This document shows, piece after piece, positions 8,747 through 18,108 of a stretch of 64,000 nt of DNA (position 1 is the first letter of the stretch; each line of letters starts with the position of its first letter). This stretch comes from Anoxybacteroides rupiense (lineage in GTDB: Bacteria; Bacillota; Bacilli; Bacillales; Anoxybacillaceae). The DNA lies in contig NZ_JACIDF010000003.1 in NCBI RefSeq assembly GCF_014196195.1, positions 62,001-126,000 of the forward strand. Reading direction: 5' to 3'. The position numbers were made by a program, and so were the translations under genes. The notes beneath the pieces were generated by a model, which was given only the letters and a program-made list of their open reading frames with translations, was not told the origin of the DNA and made no database searches.

Positions 8747-9931
8747 ATGGAGGTCTCGGCAAGGCGCGAGATATTGCCATTGAAAATCGTATTTTTACTT
8801 GTTTATTTTTGTACATTTTTTGGTTTTGGGGCATTCTTTCCTTTGTTATCTGTTTATTTTAAAAATGAAATGAAGCTTTCAGGAACGGAAATTGGGATGA
8901 TTATGTCGATAAGTCCGATTGTGACCATTTTTATTCAACCGCTTTGGGGAATGATTTGCGATTATACGAAAAAGCCAGTGACCGTGCTCACGACAGCGTT
9001 TGTGCTTACAGCTTTATTTAGCGTTATGTACTCTTCGGTGCATCAATATACGTGGATTGTGGTTATGGCTGTTCTGTTAGCTTTTACCCAAAGCGCGATT
9101 GTACCGATTTCTGATAGCATTACATTAAATTATGTGCAAAAAACATCAGGAAATTATGGATCGATACGTTTATGGGGATCCATCGGCTTTGCTTTTGCAG
9201 GGCTTGTCGGCGGCTGGCTTTCGGAAACGTTCTCCCTTGTTGCTATTTTTTATATACTCACTTTTATGTTGTTATTGTCAGCTGGTCTTGCTTGGAAGCT
9301 GCCGCGTGAAGGTCATTCCATGAATACAGCCGTTGTGCGCGGAATGGCGCAATTGTTTAAAATTCCAAAGTTTGTTTTGTTTTTAGCGGCGGCCTTTCTC
9401 GTATTCGGTCCGATTTATGCAAACAACTTTTATTTCGGGGTGTTTGTGGAAGAAATGGGTGGGACGCTGACAGGGGTCGGTTTTGCCTTTTTATTGGCTG
9501 CTGGAAGTGAAGCGCCGTTTATGAAAATGACAGACAAACTGATCCGTCGGTATGGCATGATCACGATTTTAGCCTTTGCTGCGACTGTTTCAGCGTTGCG
9601 TTGGTTCTTTTATTTCTTTGAGCCGCCGCTTTGGCTCATTTATGTGACCACCATTGCTCAAGGCCTTTCTGTAGGCTTATTTATTCCAGTAGCTTTGCAA
9701 TACGTACGGGAAACGGCACCGGAGAGCGTTCGAGTGACGGCTGTTTCGCTATATTCAGCAGTCAGCAATGGACTGGGCAGCTGGTTTTGTACAGTGATCG
9801 GCGGCTACATTTTAGACACGAGCCATGCCAGTGATATTTATTGGTTTTTTAGCCTATTAACAGTGGCTGGTTTAGCCATTTTAGCCATCATCGCATTATG
9901 GGACAGGAAAAGGATGAAGGATATCTCTTAA
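8747..9931 (+). CDS. MFS transporter, PPP/YwbF-like family
   Basis: About 394 residues with 12 predicted membrane spans. The N-terminal half has the family pattern FGFGAFFPLLSVYF, then GTEIGMIMSISPI, FIQPLWGMICDY and NYGSIRLWGSIGF. The last motif is characteristic of the MFS_1-like group containing 3-phenylpropionate permease HcaT, nucleoside permeases and B. subtilis YwbF. The substrate cannot be deduced. The ATG at 8747 has AAAGGA ten bases upstream; the GTG at 8738 lies too close to it. In B. subtilis a YwbF paralog also lies close to an LrgA/LrgB pair, as here; whether this reflects function is unknown. Confidence 0.8.
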   Translation: MEVSARREILPLKIVFLLVYFCTFFGFGAFFPLLSVYFKNEMKLSGTEIGMIMSISPIVTIFIQPLWGMICDYTKKPVTVLTTAFVLTALFSVMYSSVHQYTWIVVMAVLLAFTQSAIVPISDSITLNYVQKTSGNYGSIRLWGSIGFAFAGLVGGWLSETFSLVAIFYILTFMLLLSAGLAWKLPREGHSMNTAVVRGMAQLFKIPKFVLFLAAAFLVFGPIYANNFYFGVFVEEMGGTLTGVGFAFLLAAGSEAPFMKMTDKLIRRYGMITILAFAATVSALRWFFYFFEPPLWLIYVTTIAQGLSVGLFIPVALQYVRETAPESVRVTAVSLYSAVSNGLGSWFCTVIGGYILDTSHASDIYWFFSLLTVAGLAILAIIALWDRKRMKDIS

Positions 9932-9947
9932 GGGATGTCCTTTTTTT
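9917..9947 (+). terminator. Terminator of the MFS gene
   Basis: AAGGATATC (9917-9925) pairs with the GATGTCCTT region (to 9942) with one wobble, followed by a run of T residues. The left arm lies within the last codons. Confidence 0.7.
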
Positions 9948-10009
9948 ATCCAATAGAATTTGATAAAATCTAGAAAATCAAATGTTATTGTAGATGGGAG
10001 TAAAAGCTG

Positions 10010-10567
10010 ATGATCAAGACGCATTATTTTATCGCCGTTACATTAGAAGAAAAGATAAAGGAGCAGCTGGCAAAATGGAGTGAAAGCGTGAAATCGCATT
10101 TCCCGTTTCGCACATGGGTGCATCAGCAGGATTACCATATAACTTTGGCATTTTTAGGAGAGATGCCCACGGAAAAGGGGGAAGCGGTCTGCGAAAAATT
10201 ACACGAAATCGGGCAACAGCATGAACGCTTTTCGTTAACGCTTGCGGAAATTGGAATTTTCGGTCAGCCTCGGGCACCGCGCATTCTGTGGCAGACGGTG
10301 GAACAAGAACAGGCTCTTATTGCTCTGCGAAATGATGTATATGGGGCATGTGAACATATTGGTTTTACGCTAGATGCACGCCCATTTGCTCCGCATATTA
10401 CGATTGCCCGCAAATGGCAGGGGGAGGAAGAGTTTTCATTAGAGAAGTTAAAAAGCTTTGAGCGTGTTCAAGGCTGTTTTACTGTGAAAGAAGTGATTTT
10501 GTATCGAACGCATCTTGACCGAGTGCCCAAATATGAAGCCATTGCTTTATTTCCGCTCAGCCATTAG
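10010..10567 (+). CDS. thpR: RNA 2',3'-cyclic phosphodiesterase ThpR (2H family)
   Basis: 185 residues. It belongs to the 2H phosphoesterase superfamily, defined by two HxTx motifs: HITLAFLG near residues 43-46 and HITIARK near 129-132. Enzymes of this family hydrolyse RNA 2',3'-cyclic phosphates; the E. coli member can also ligate tRNA halves in vitro. The B. subtilis counterpart is YtlP. GGGAG lies upstream of the ATG. The next gene begins 16 bases after the stop, so it may be co-transcribed with the LrgA/LrgB pair. Confidence 0.88.
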   Translation: MIKTHYFIAVTLEEKIKEQLAKWSESVKSHFPFRTWVHQQDYHITLAFLGEMPTEKGEAVCEKLHEIGQQHERFSLTLAEIGIFGQPRAPRILWQTVEQEQALIALRNDVYGACEHIGFTLDARPFAPHITIARKWQGEEEFSLEKLKSFERVQGCFTVKEVILYRTHLDRVPKYEAIALFPLSH

Positions 10568-10582
10568 AAAGGGAGGAACAGC

Positions 10583-10984
10583 ATGAAACGAGCCTTGATT
10601 ATAGCAGTACAAGTGGCTGGTTTATATGGGCTGTATGGGATCGGCGTGTGGCTGCAGCATTGGTTTCATTTGCCGATTCTGGGCAGCATCATCGGGATGC
10701 TGTTGTTGTTTTTCCTGTTGATGTCAGGCGTCGTCAAAGAGCGCTGGCTTGGTGACGGAGCCCAGTTTCTGTTGTCGTATTTACCGCTTTTATTTGTTCC
10801 GTCCACCGTTGGAATTGCGGATTACCTCTCCCTTTTTCAGGGAAGAGGCTTGCTGTCGATCGCGGTTGTGATGATAAGCACGGTAATGGTCATGACAGCA
10901 AGCGGTGCGATCGGGCAATGGCGAGCGAAAAAAGCCGAAAAAGAAACAGAAATTCATCAGGAGACAAAGGGGATGAATGGATAA
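10583..10984 (+). CDS. LrgA/CidA family holin-like membrane protein
   Basis: 133 residues with four hydrophobic helices and the family motif LPILGSIIGMLLLFFLL near residues 30-50, followed by FLLSYLPLLFVPSTVGI. CidA/LrgA proteins are holin-like and affect autolysis or the export of small overflow metabolites; several CidA/LrgA systems respond to acetate or pyruvate. The ribosome site GGGAGG is good. The stop overlaps the start of the LrgB partner (TAATG), so the two are coupled. Whether this pair is a lysis or a transport system cannot be told from sequence. Confidence 0.85.
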   Translation: MKRALIIAVQVAGLYGLYGIGVWLQHWFHLPILGSIIGMLLLFFLLMSGVVKERWLGDGAQFLLSYLPLLFVPSTVGIADYLSLFQGRGLLSIAVVMISTVMVMTASGAIGQWRAKKAEKETEIHQETKGMNG

Positions 10985-11664
10985 TGGAAAGAGCTGTCGG
11001 CTTTATTTTATTAACCCTTGTTGTTTATGAAGTCATGAAAAAATTATATGTTCGCTTTTATACACCGCTTCTTTTGCCGATTGTTACGACTACAGGGACC
11101 CTCGTTGCGGTTTTGTTGTGGTTTCAGCTTCCATATCAAACCTATATGGAAGGAGGAAAATGGATTGGGCGATTGCTTGGTCCTGCTGTAGTCGCTCTTG
11201 CCTTTCCCCTTTACCATCATCGTCAGACGCTGAAGCGTCAATTTTGGCCTATTTTTCAGGCGGTTTGTGCAGGCGCCATGATCGCGATTGTAAGCGGAGC
11301 TTGTTTTTCGGTTTTGTTTCATCTGAATAAAAAGGTGTTGTTCTCTTTGCTTCCCAAATCCGTCACTTCGCCAATCGCCATGGATATTGCAAAGGAAATT
11401 GGCGGCATTCCGGCTTTAGCCGCTGTTTATGTGATGATTGCCGGGATTTTCGGAGCGGTATTTGGACCGCCTCTATTGCGGGCTTTGCAAATTACGCATC
11501 CGCTTGGTGTTGGAATTGCGCTTGGCTCCGCTTCTCATGGTGTTGGAACGGCTAAAGCGTTGGAAATCGGAAAGGAAGCAGCCGCTATAAGCTCGATTGC
11601 GATGACATTAAGTGCTATTTTAGCTGCTTTCCTTTGTCCATTATTTGTTTCTGTTTTATTATAG
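10984..11664 (+). CDS. LrgB/CidB family membrane protein
   Basis: 226 residues, mostly hydrophobic. The LrgB family blocks are visible: LPKSVTSPIAMDIAKEIGG near residues 120-140 and HPLGVGIALGSASHGVGTAKA near 172-195. LrgB is the usual partner of LrgA. The start is the ATG at 10984, overlapping the upstream stop codon, with GGGG 7-12 bases ahead. A longer reading frame opens at 10918 inside the previous gene but adds a charged tail that the family lacks. Confidence 0.87.
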   Translation: MERAVGFILLTLVVYEVMKKLYVRFYTPLLLPIVTTTGTLVAVLLWFQLPYQTYMEGGKWIGRLLGPAVVALAFPLYHHRQTLKRQFWPIFQAVCAGAMIAIVSGACFSVLFHLNKKVLFSLLPKSVTSPIAMDIAKEIGGIPALAAVYVMIAGIFGAVFGPPLLRALQITHPLGVGIALGSASHGVGTAKALEIGKEAAAISSIAMTLSAILAAFLCPLFVSVLL

Positions 11665-11705
11665 AAAGATAGAAAAAGAAACTGATGAGTTCGGGGGTTG
11701 CTTGT

Positions 11706-12644
11706 GTGGGACAATTAATCAAGCTTCAAGATTATATTTCAAGATATGAAAACGATGTATACCGCTATGCGAGTGAATTCATCCGTCTCAAGAAAAAGCA
11801 ATGGGAGAATGTGAAGGAACAATGGGAAAGTGGAGAAGCAAGCCAAAATGTCTCAGACAATGATTCGTGGGAATGGCTCGAGGAGAAGCGCTCTATTTTC
11901 CAAACAGTCAAAGGATGGTTCCAAAGTTCGGAATGGAAACAGGAAGAGGAAGTAAAAACAACCCCTTCCCCTGAGGACGATTTTATTTCCTCAGTCTTTA
12001 TCACAGAGCCTAAAACCATTGATGATCTAAAACTGCTATTTCTCGATACATTATTCCAATTGCAAATGAAATGGGCAAGCTCAACTTTGAAATACGAATC
12101 AGTGATTGAGAAAAAATTTTATTATGAAGAGCCGCTTAAATATTTTCTACAACGCTTTCCTGATACGTATTTATGTTTATATAAGCCCGTAGTTTTAGTG
12201 AAAAACGCTCCTGTCGAATTAGATGTGATTTTATTGAGCCCGACTGCCACATGGTGTATTACGTTGGCGGAAGGAGAAATCATGGTTGGCTCGGCGGAAC
12301 GATTTTGGAAAGAAATTGCCGGAGAAAATGAAAAAAAGCTGTTGAATCCGCTTCTTTCTCTGCGGAGAATGGAAAAAATTATTTCGGATTTATATAAGCG
12401 TTATCAAATCGAATTGCCCATTAAAAAGGTGGTTTTAAACCGCTCCGGTTATATTGACTACCGTTACGCACCGAGCGATGTGCAGTTCATTGATAAACGA
12501 AGCTATGAACAGTGGTTTGCTTCATTGCGAGGATTGACCGCTCCTCTTAAGCACGTTCAGTTGAAAGCGGCCGCTCATTTATTGCAGCACTGCTATAGCC
12601 ATTATTACGAGCGGGAGTGGGAAAAAGAAGACGAGCAGCTTTAA
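11706..12644 (+). CDS. NERD-like (nuclease-related) domain protein, probably inactive
   Basis: About 312 residues starting at the GTG at 11706 (GGGGG eight bases upstream), giving MGQLIKLQDYISRYE. An N-terminal charged helical region is followed by a domain near residues 140-230 with YFLQRFPDTYLCLYKPVVL and VELDVILLSPTATWCI. The latter resembles the NERD fold, in which a conserved D is followed by an ExK motif. Here the ExK positions read as T-L-A, so nuclease activity looks unlikely. It lies between LrgB and the pullulanase, where B. subtilis has the uncharacterised ytlQ; that equivalence is unverified. The fold call is tentative. Confidence 0.5.
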   Translation: MGQLIKLQDYISRYENDVYRYASEFIRLKKKQWENVKEQWESGEASQNVSDNDSWEWLEEKRSIFQTVKGWFQSSEWKQEEEVKTTPSPEDDFISSVFITEPKTIDDLKLLFLDTLFQLQMKWASSTLKYESVIEKKFYYEEPLKYFLQRFPDTYLCLYKPVVLVKNAPVELDVILLSPTATWCITLAEGEIMVGSAERFWKEIAGENEKKLLNPLLSLRRMEKIISDLYKRYQIELPIKKVVLNRSGYIDYRYAPSDVQFIDKRSYEQWFASLRGLTAPLKHVQLKAAAHLLQHCYSHYYEREWEKEDEQL

Positions 12645-12761
12645 GGGGATGTTGGAGTTTTCAGCAGCGAAAGGAAAAAATAGAGCGTGTACGAGGTCTT
12701 TTCCTCCTTGATCCTCAAAACAAATGAAAAAATGGGTTTATTCATATTGGGAGGTGCCAAT

Positions 12762-14945
12762 TTGTTAACTGTTCATCGAACGTTTGAAGCGTATTTAGAT
12801 GCGATGACGGTGATTACGATTTTAGTCCCGAAGTCGTATCATTCTGGAATGGTCGGAAATTTTATTATCGAAAAGCCAAATGGGGAACGATGTCAGCTTC
12901 AAGTGGCAAAGCGAGAAGATTTATGGACGAGTATTAAGTATGAATGTATGATCGATTTTGCTGTCGAGATCGGGCAGAGATATCTTATTTATGATGATCA
13001 CGGTGCTTTTACCGATTTGCAAATCGGGGCAGTCATTCGCACCGCGGAATTTGATGAACAGTTTTATTACGAAGGGAATGACCTTGGTATCACCTATACT
13101 CCAGAAGCAACCACTTTTAAGCTTTGGGCTCCCACGGCGACGGAGGTGAAGGTGAAATTGCTCGATGAGGCGGAAGGAAAGCAGGAGCAAATTCCGCTGC
13201 AGCGCATGGAAAAGGGAGTATGGATGACTACAGTTTCCGGAGACCTTGAAGGAAGATATTATACGTTTTTAGTATGTGTGAACCTTGTTTGGCGCGAGGC
13301 TGTTGATCCATACGCAATGGCTGTTTCAGTCAATGGAGAGTACGGGGTTGTCGTCGATTTGACGAAAACAAATGTGCCGAAGTCAACGCTGCCGCCGCTA
13401 TCGTCCCCGACGGATGCGATTATTTATGAAGTGCATATTCGCGATTTTACCATTCACGGAGATAGCGGGGTGGCTCACAAAGGGTTATATTTAGGCCTTG
13501 CTGAGCTCGGAACAAGCGGGCCAAATAATACAACTACAGGCCTTTCCTATTTAGCGAAGCTAGGAGTAACGCATGTAGAGCTGCTTCCATTTAACGATTT
13601 TGCTGGAGTAGATGAAAAAGACCCGCTGAAGGAATACAACTGGGGCTATAACCCGCTGCATTATAACGCTCCTGAAGGGAGCTATGCCACTAATCCGTTT
13701 GATCCATATGCGCGGATTCAGGAGCTGAAACAAGCGATCCGTGCTTTGCAGGCACAGGGAATTCGCGTGATTATGGATGCTGTTTATAATCATGTCTATA
13801 TTCGCGAGCAGTCATCATTTGAAAAAATTGTCCCTGGTTATTATTTTCGACATGATCTATATGGAATGCCATCCAATGGAACAGGAGTGGGGAATGACAT
13901 AGCATCGGAACGACGGATGGTGCGAAAATTTATTGTTGACTCTGTGCGTTTTTGGCTGACTGAGTATGGGGTGGACGGATTTCGTTTTGACTTAATGGGA
14001 GTTTTAGATATAGAGACGATGAGAGAAGTAGAGGCCGTCGTCCATGCGCTCGATCCGTCCGCACTTTTGCTTGGCGAGGGATGGGATTTGCCGACCCCTC
14101 TTCCTGCTGAGCAAAAAGCTACGATGAACAACGCTGACAAGCTGCCTTGTATTGCGTATTTTAATGACAGATTTCGTGATCATGTCAAAGGAAGTACCTT
14201 TGCTATTCATGAAAAGGGGTTTGCATTAGGAAATATGGCTTTCCGTGAGCAAGCGATGCGAGCGATCCAAGGCAATGTGCGAATTAAAAAAGAAGCAGGG
14301 ATGTTTCTGAACCCAACGCAAGCGGTCAATTATGTTGAATCACATGATAATCACACGTTCTGGGATAAAATGAGCGTGTCCAATGCGGATGAAAGTGAAG
14401 AGATTCGTCAGAAACGGCAAAAGCTGGCCACCGCTTTTGTTATTCTCTCGCAAGGCATTCCGTTTTTGCATAGCGGCCAAGAATTTTATCGGACGAAGCA
14501 AGGGATAGAAAACAGCTATAATGCTCCGGATGCCATTAACCAGCTTGATTGGAGGCAAAAAAGCCTGTATGAGAAGGATGTGCGGTATGTTGCAGGATTG
14601 ATTCAACTGCGCAAGCTTCATCGGGCTTTCCGCTTTTCAACGTCTGCCGAAATCGAAAAACATCTTCGATTGGTTGAAGCGACTCCGCCATCTGTCATTG
14701 CTTATCATCTTCAATCCGTGCAAGAATATGGGCCATGGAGCGATATTTTGGTCATTCATCATAATCAAGAAGCAACAGAGCGCTTACCCCTTCCGGATGA
14801 GGAGGAATGGCATGTCGTGTGCGATCACACAGCGAGCGGAACGACTCCTTTATACACCGTGAAACAAGAGATTGAAGTCCAGGGAATCAGTACGTTTGTT
14901 CTTACGAAAATGACTGACTTGACGAAAAAAGCAAATCACATATAA
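12762..14945 (+). CDS. amyX: Type I pullulanase (AmyX/PulA), GH13
   Basis: About 727 residues from the TTG at 12762, which follows GGGAGGTG at the right distance. Hydrolyses alpha-1,6 links in pullulan and branched alpha-glucans. An N-terminal pullulanase-associated domain and a CBM48-like module (YTPEATTFKLWAPTATEV) precede the (beta/alpha)8 domain. The type I hallmark YNWGYNP is near residue 292. The four GH13 regions are DAVYNH (about 338), GFRFDLMG with the nucleophile aspartate (about 409), LGEGWD with the acid/base glutamate (about 437), and ESHDNHT (about 526). There is no signal peptide, so it acts inside the cell, probably on imported or stored glucans. Length and motifs are intact. 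Confidence 0.92.
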   Translation: MLTVHRTFEAYLDAMTVITILVPKSYHSGMVGNFIIEKPNGERCQLQVAKREDLWTSIKYECMIDFAVEIGQRYLIYDDHGAFTDLQIGAVIRTAEFDEQFYYEGNDLGITYTPEATTFKLWAPTATEVKVKLLDEAEGKQEQIPLQRMEKGVWMTTVSGDLEGRYYTFLVCVNLVWREAVDPYAMAVSVNGEYGVVVDLTKTNVPKSTLPPLSSPTDAIIYEVHIRDFTIHGDSGVAHKGLYLGLAELGTSGPNNTTTGLSYLAKLGVTHVELLPFNDFAGVDEKDPLKEYNWGYNPLHYNAPEGSYATNPFDPYARIQELKQAIRALQAQGIRVIMDAVYNHVYIREQSSFEKIVPGYYFRHDLYGMPSNGTGVGNDIASERRMVRKFIVDSVRFWLTEYGVDGFRFDLMGVLDIETMREVEAVVHALDPSALLLGEGWDLPTPLPAEQKATMNNADKLPCIAYFNDRFRDHVKGSTFAIHEKGFALGNMAFREQAMRAIQGNVRIKKEAGMFLNPTQAVNYVESHDNHTFWDKMSVSNADESEEIRQKRQKLATAFVILSQGIPFLHSGQEFYRTKQGIENSYNAPDAINQLDWRQKSLYEKDVRYVAGLIQLRKLHRAFRFSTSAEIEKHLRLVEATPPSVIAYHLQSVQEYGPWSDILVIHHNQEATERLPLPDEEEWHVVCDHTASGTTPLYTVKQEIEVQGISTFVLTKMTDLTKKANHI

Positions 14946-14953
14946 AATCTAGT

Positions 14954-15008
14954 AAGACAGCTATTGTCTGAAAATAAAACATCAGGTGATTGCTGTCTCT
15001 TATTTTTT
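14954..15008 (+). terminator. Terminator of amyX
   Basis: AGACAGC at about 14955-14961 pairs with GCTGTCT at 14992-14998 around a structured 30-base loop, followed by CTTATTTTTT. Confidence 0.65.
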
Positions 15009-15029
15009 ATGAGTTGAAGGTGAACTTCG

Positions 15030-15809
15030 TTGGAACAGTTACTGGGAAAGGAGTGGGATATCACTCCGGCTGGTGGGGCTACTGGAGATGCATATGTTGC
15101 TGAACATAATGGAAAAAAATTATTTTTGAAGCGTAATTCTTCTCCCTTTCTTGCTGTTTTGTCCGCAGAAGGAATCGTTCCGAAGCTTGTCTGGACAAAG
15201 CGAATGGAAAACGGAGATGTAATTACAGCCCAGCAATGGCTAGACGGGAGAGAGCTTAAACCGCATGATATGGGAAGCGAGCAAGTAGCGAATTTATTGC
15301 GGAAAATTCATCGCTCTCAAGATTTGCTGGAAATGTTAAAACGATTAGGAAAAAAACCGCTGTCGCCGCAAATGATGATGGAACAGCTGCGATCCATGTT
15401 AACCGGATGGAGCGACGAGCCTCTTGTCAAGCAAGCGTTTGCGTGGCTCGAGGAGAAGCTTCCTTCGATTCGATGTAATGAATGGGCAGTTTGCCATTGC
15501 GATATGAACCATAATAATTGGCTGCTTGCTGATGATGGCCAGCTTTATTTAATCGATTGGGACGAGGCGATGATCGCCGATCCAGCCATCGATATCGGAA
15601 TGCTTTTATATTGGTATATTCCGGAGGAAAAATGGGAAGAATGGCTTCACTTTTATGGAGTGGAGCTGACCGATGATTTAGGTGTGCGCATGAAATGGTA
15701 TGCAGTTGTACAGACGTTGCAGACGCTTAGTTGGCAAAAAGAAAAATGCGCAGAAAAAGAAATGCAGCAATCCCTGCATTTCCTTCAAACGATATTAATT
15801 TCTAAGTAA
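15030..15809 (+). CDS. ytmP: YtmP, APH/choline kinase-like phosphotransferase
   Basis: 259 residues of the aminoglycoside phosphotransferase/choline kinase fold. The catalytic loop is CHCDMNHNNWL near residue 153, and the metal-binding segment LIDWDEAMIADPAID follows near 170. The N-terminus (LGKEWDITPAGGATGDAYVA) matches B. subtilis YtmP as I recall it. The physiological substrate is unknown. The TTG start at 15030 has AAGGTGAAC upstream. The 3' end overlaps the convergent ytzH by 8 bases. Confidence 0.85.
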   Translation: MEQLLGKEWDITPAGGATGDAYVAEHNGKKLFLKRNSSPFLAVLSAEGIVPKLVWTKRMENGDVITAQQWLDGRELKPHDMGSEQVANLLRKIHRSQDLLEMLKRLGKKPLSPQMMMEQLRSMLTGWSDEPLVKQAFAWLEEKLPSIRCNEWAVCHCDMNHNNWLLADDGQLYLIDWDEAMIADPAIDIGMLLYWYIPEEKWEEWLHFYGVELTDDLGVRMKWYAVVQTLQTLSWQKEKCAEKEMQQSLHFLQTILISK

Positions 15810-16071
15810 GCTGGTCCACCCATTCCGATAACTGCTGTTGATACGAGGAAATGTGAGAATCAAGATTGGGGCTGTTCTTTCCTGCTTGTCCATAATGGTA
15901 AATGGAAGGCAAAACATTTTTTACATGTGACCCGACTTGTTCATTTCCCATTAAAGATTTGACAAGCCTTTCAATTTGTTCGCATTCTGCTATCGTACCG
16001 CAGCAATCGGTTTGGTGATTGGATAAAATATCTTTTAATACGGTCATTTGATCGTTATGGTTTAAAGGCAT
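15802..16071 (-). CDS. ytzH: YtzH-like small protein
   Basis: 89 residues, beginning MPLNHNDQMTVLKDILSNHQ, with a cysteine pair DCCGT near residue 22 and no signal or membrane segment. The sequence and its position next to ytmP and trmB match the conserved Bacillaceae YtzH family of unknown function. The ATG at 16071 follows AAGGATGAG; a GTG six bases earlier is possible but less well placed. Convergent with, and overlapping, ytmP. Confidence 0.8.
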   Translation of the reverse strand: MPLNHNDQMTVLKDILSNHQTDCCGTIAECEQIERLVKSLMGNEQVGSHVKNVLPSIYHYGQAGKNSPNLDSHISSYQQQLSEWVDQLT

Positions 16072-16296
16072 ACGCACTCATCCTTTTTTTCTTACTATGT
16101 GCGGACCATTTCGGTTTTATACAATTCTCAAGCAGTCGTTGCCGCGACTGTTTTTCTTTATGATCTCAGAATTTAGAAAAAGCAAGGCGCCATCTAGCTT
16201 CAAGCGCCATCGGCGGACTCTTTCTTTTTGATCTTGCACACTGGTCGGTATTCATGATATTGTTGACAACGATGATAAAAAAACAGAGGTGTTGGC

Positions 16297-16941
16297 ATGC
16301 GTTTACGTAACAAACCTTGGGCGAAGGAGAAAATTTCTGCTTATCCGCAATATGTGGTTCCAAACCCAGAGCAATACAAAGGAAAATGGCATGAATTATT
16401 TGGAAATCATCATCCCATCCATATTGAAATTGGAACGGGAAAAGGTCAGTTTATTACAGGAATGGCTAAGGAGAACCCAGAGATTAATTACATTGGGATT
16501 GAGCTGTATGAAAGTGTGATTGTATCTGCTCTCGATAAATTAATCGAAAACGATCTGCCAAATTTGCGTCTGTTGAATGTCAACGCCAAAGATTTGGCTA
16601 GTTTTTTTGAAAATGGCGAGGTAGAACGAATTTATTTAAACTTTTCTGATCCTTGGCCGAAAAAACGCCATGAAAAAAGAAGGTTAACTCATCATTCCTT
16701 TCTTGAATTATATGAACAAATCTTAGTATCTGAAGGGGAAATCCATTTCAAGACAGACAACCAAGGGTTGTTCGAGTATTCCCTTATGAGCTTCTCACAA
16801 TATGGCTTGCTCCTGACATATGTCAGTTTGGACCTTCATCATAGCGATTTTTCCGGAAATATGATGACAGAATACGAAGAAAAGTTTGCGGCCAAGGGCA
16901 ATCGAATTTATCGCTGTGAAGTAAAGTATCGGGCAAAATAA
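16297..16941 (+). CDS. trmB: tRNA (guanine-N7-)-methyltransferase TrmB
   Basis: 214 residues. Transfers a methyl group from S-adenosylmethionine to N7 of G46 in tRNA. The SAM-binding motif [12 protein letters not shown] is near residue 46, followed by [11 protein letters not shown] near 68. The catalytic/tRNA-binding block [19 protein letters not shown] is near residue 115. Full length for the Bacillus type, with GAGGTG before the ATG and a terminator behind. Confidence 0.95.
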   Translation: MRLRNKPWAKEKISAYPQYVVPNPEQYKGKWHELFGNHHPIHIEIGTGKGQFITGMAKENPEINYIGIELYESVIVSALDKLIENDLPNLRLLNVNAKDLASFFENGEVERIYLNFSDPWPKKRHEKRRLTHHSFLELYEQILVSEGEIHFKTDNQGLFEYSLMSFSQYGLLLTYVSLDLHHSDFSGNMMTEYEEKFAAKGNRIYRCEVKYRAK

Positions 16942-16943
16942 TG

Positions 16944-16986
16944 ATAAGGCTGTCTTTCGAAAGATCGAGGCAGCCTTATTTTTTAT
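16944..16986 (+). terminator. Terminator of trmB
   Basis: ATAAGGCTG (16944-16952) pairs with CAGCCTTAT (16971-16979), followed by six T residues. Confidence 0.85.
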
Positions 16987-17035
16987 TTTCGAAAAATTCA
17001 CCGAAATGTTACACTATAAATGGAGGTGATGGGAA

Positions 17036-17899
17036 ATGGAAAGATTAAAGGTGGGAAATGTGCAAATTACATGGTTAAACGGAGGGGTGACTCATTTAGA
17101 TGGAGGAGCGATGTTTGGGGTTGTTCCGAAGCCGCTCTGGTCAAAAAAGTATCCATGCAATGACAACAATCAAATTGAATTGCGGACCGATCCGCTTCTT
17201 TTGCAAGTGGCTAACAAAAATATTTTAATCGACTCTGGCGTCGGCAATGGAAAGCTTACGGATAAGCAGAAGCGCAACTTTGGCGTGACGGAAGAGTCAA
17301 GCATTGAGAAGTCGCTTCATGAATTGGGATTGACCCCAAATGATGTCGATTTTGTTTTGATGACACATATGCATTTTGATCATGCTTGCGGGCTAACGAA
17401 ACGGCAAGGAAATCAGTTTGCTTCCGTTTTTCCAAACGCTCAAATTGTGACATCACAAGTGGAATGGAACGAAATGAGGGAGCCTAATATTCGTTCACGC
17501 AATACATATTGGAAAGAAAATTGGGAAGCGATCGCTGAACAAGTGGTCACGTTTGCCGAGGAAATAGAAATTGTTTCAGAAATTAAAATGATCCATACAG
17601 GAGGCCATAGTGACGGCCATTCGATCATTCACATCGAATCTGAAGGAGAACGGCTCGTTCACTTAGCGGATTTAATGCCGACACATGCTCATCAAAACGT
17701 ACTATGGGTGTTAGCGTACGATGACTATCCGATGACATCCATTGCTCAAAAGCAAAAATGGATTCCATATGCGGTGGATCAACAAGCGTGGCTGAGTTTT
17801 TATCATGACGCTTACTATCGAGCCATCAAATGGAATGAAGCAGGTGAAATGATCGCGAGCGTTGCGCGAGAACGTGAAAAAGAGAAGGCATCTCGATAG
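17036..17899 (+). CDS. ytnP: Metallo-beta-lactamase fold lactonase YtnP
   Basis: 287 residues. The zinc motif HxHxDH ([11 protein letters not shown]) is near residues 110-115, with further ligands in TGGHSDGHS (near 188) and LADLMPT (near 212). B. subtilis YtnP is a quorum-quenching-type lactonase that inhibits signalling of Streptomyces and acts on acyl-homoserine lactones. The same activity is likely but unproven here. GGAGGTGATGGGAA precedes the ATG at 17036. A hairpin of the three-copy repeat starts 13 bases after the stop and probably ends the transcript. Confidence 0.88.
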   Translation: MERLKVGNVQITWLNGGVTHLDGGAMFGVVPKPLWSKKYPCNDNNQIELRTDPLLLQVANKNILIDSGVGNGKLTDKQKRNFGVTEESSIEKSLHELGLTPNDVDFVLMTHMHFDHACGLTKRQGNQFASVFPNAQIVTSQVEWNEMREPNIRSRNTYWKENWEAIAEQVVTFAEEIEIVSEIKMIHTGGHSDGHSIIHIESEGERLVHLADLMPTHAHQNVLWVLAYDDYPMTSIAQKQKWIPYAVDQQAWLSFYHDAYYRAIKWNEAGEMIASVAREREKEKASR

Positions 17900-17911
17900 G
17901 AGAGATTCGCT

Positions 17912-18022
17912 GTGGTAGACAAAGTTCATGTTTACTTTGTCTACCACTATTTTAACTGTCATCAATGGATGGCCACTTTTTCGTATCAGAATGGCTTGAA
18001 GATGCTTGACAGACAAGGAACG
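17912..18022 (+). repeat. Dispersed hairpin repeat, copy 1 (doubles as ytnP terminator)
   Basis: A perfect 14-bp inverted repeat, GTGGTAGACAAAGT (17912-17925) with its complement at 17934-17947, is followed by ACTATTTTAAC. About 60 bases later comes the conserved block TTGACAGACAAGGAACG (18006-18022). The same two-part structure recurs at 35056 and 51196, each time directly behind a stop codon on the same strand. Confidence 0.8.
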
Positions 18023-18073
18023 AAGCCGAACGAGGCCAGCGGCATAGCATAAAAGCATTTGTTAACAGTCTGA

Positions 18074-18108
18074 GACATCTCGAAAGGAGATGTCCTTCAT
18101 TTCTTTTC
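18074..18108. terminator. Hairpin between ytnP repeat and ytzB
   Basis: GACATCTC (18074-18081) pairs perfectly with GAGATGTC (18087-18094) around the small loop GAAAG. The downstream plus-strand sequence CTTCATTTCTTTT is only moderately T-rich. It could end either converging transcript. Confidence 0.5.
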
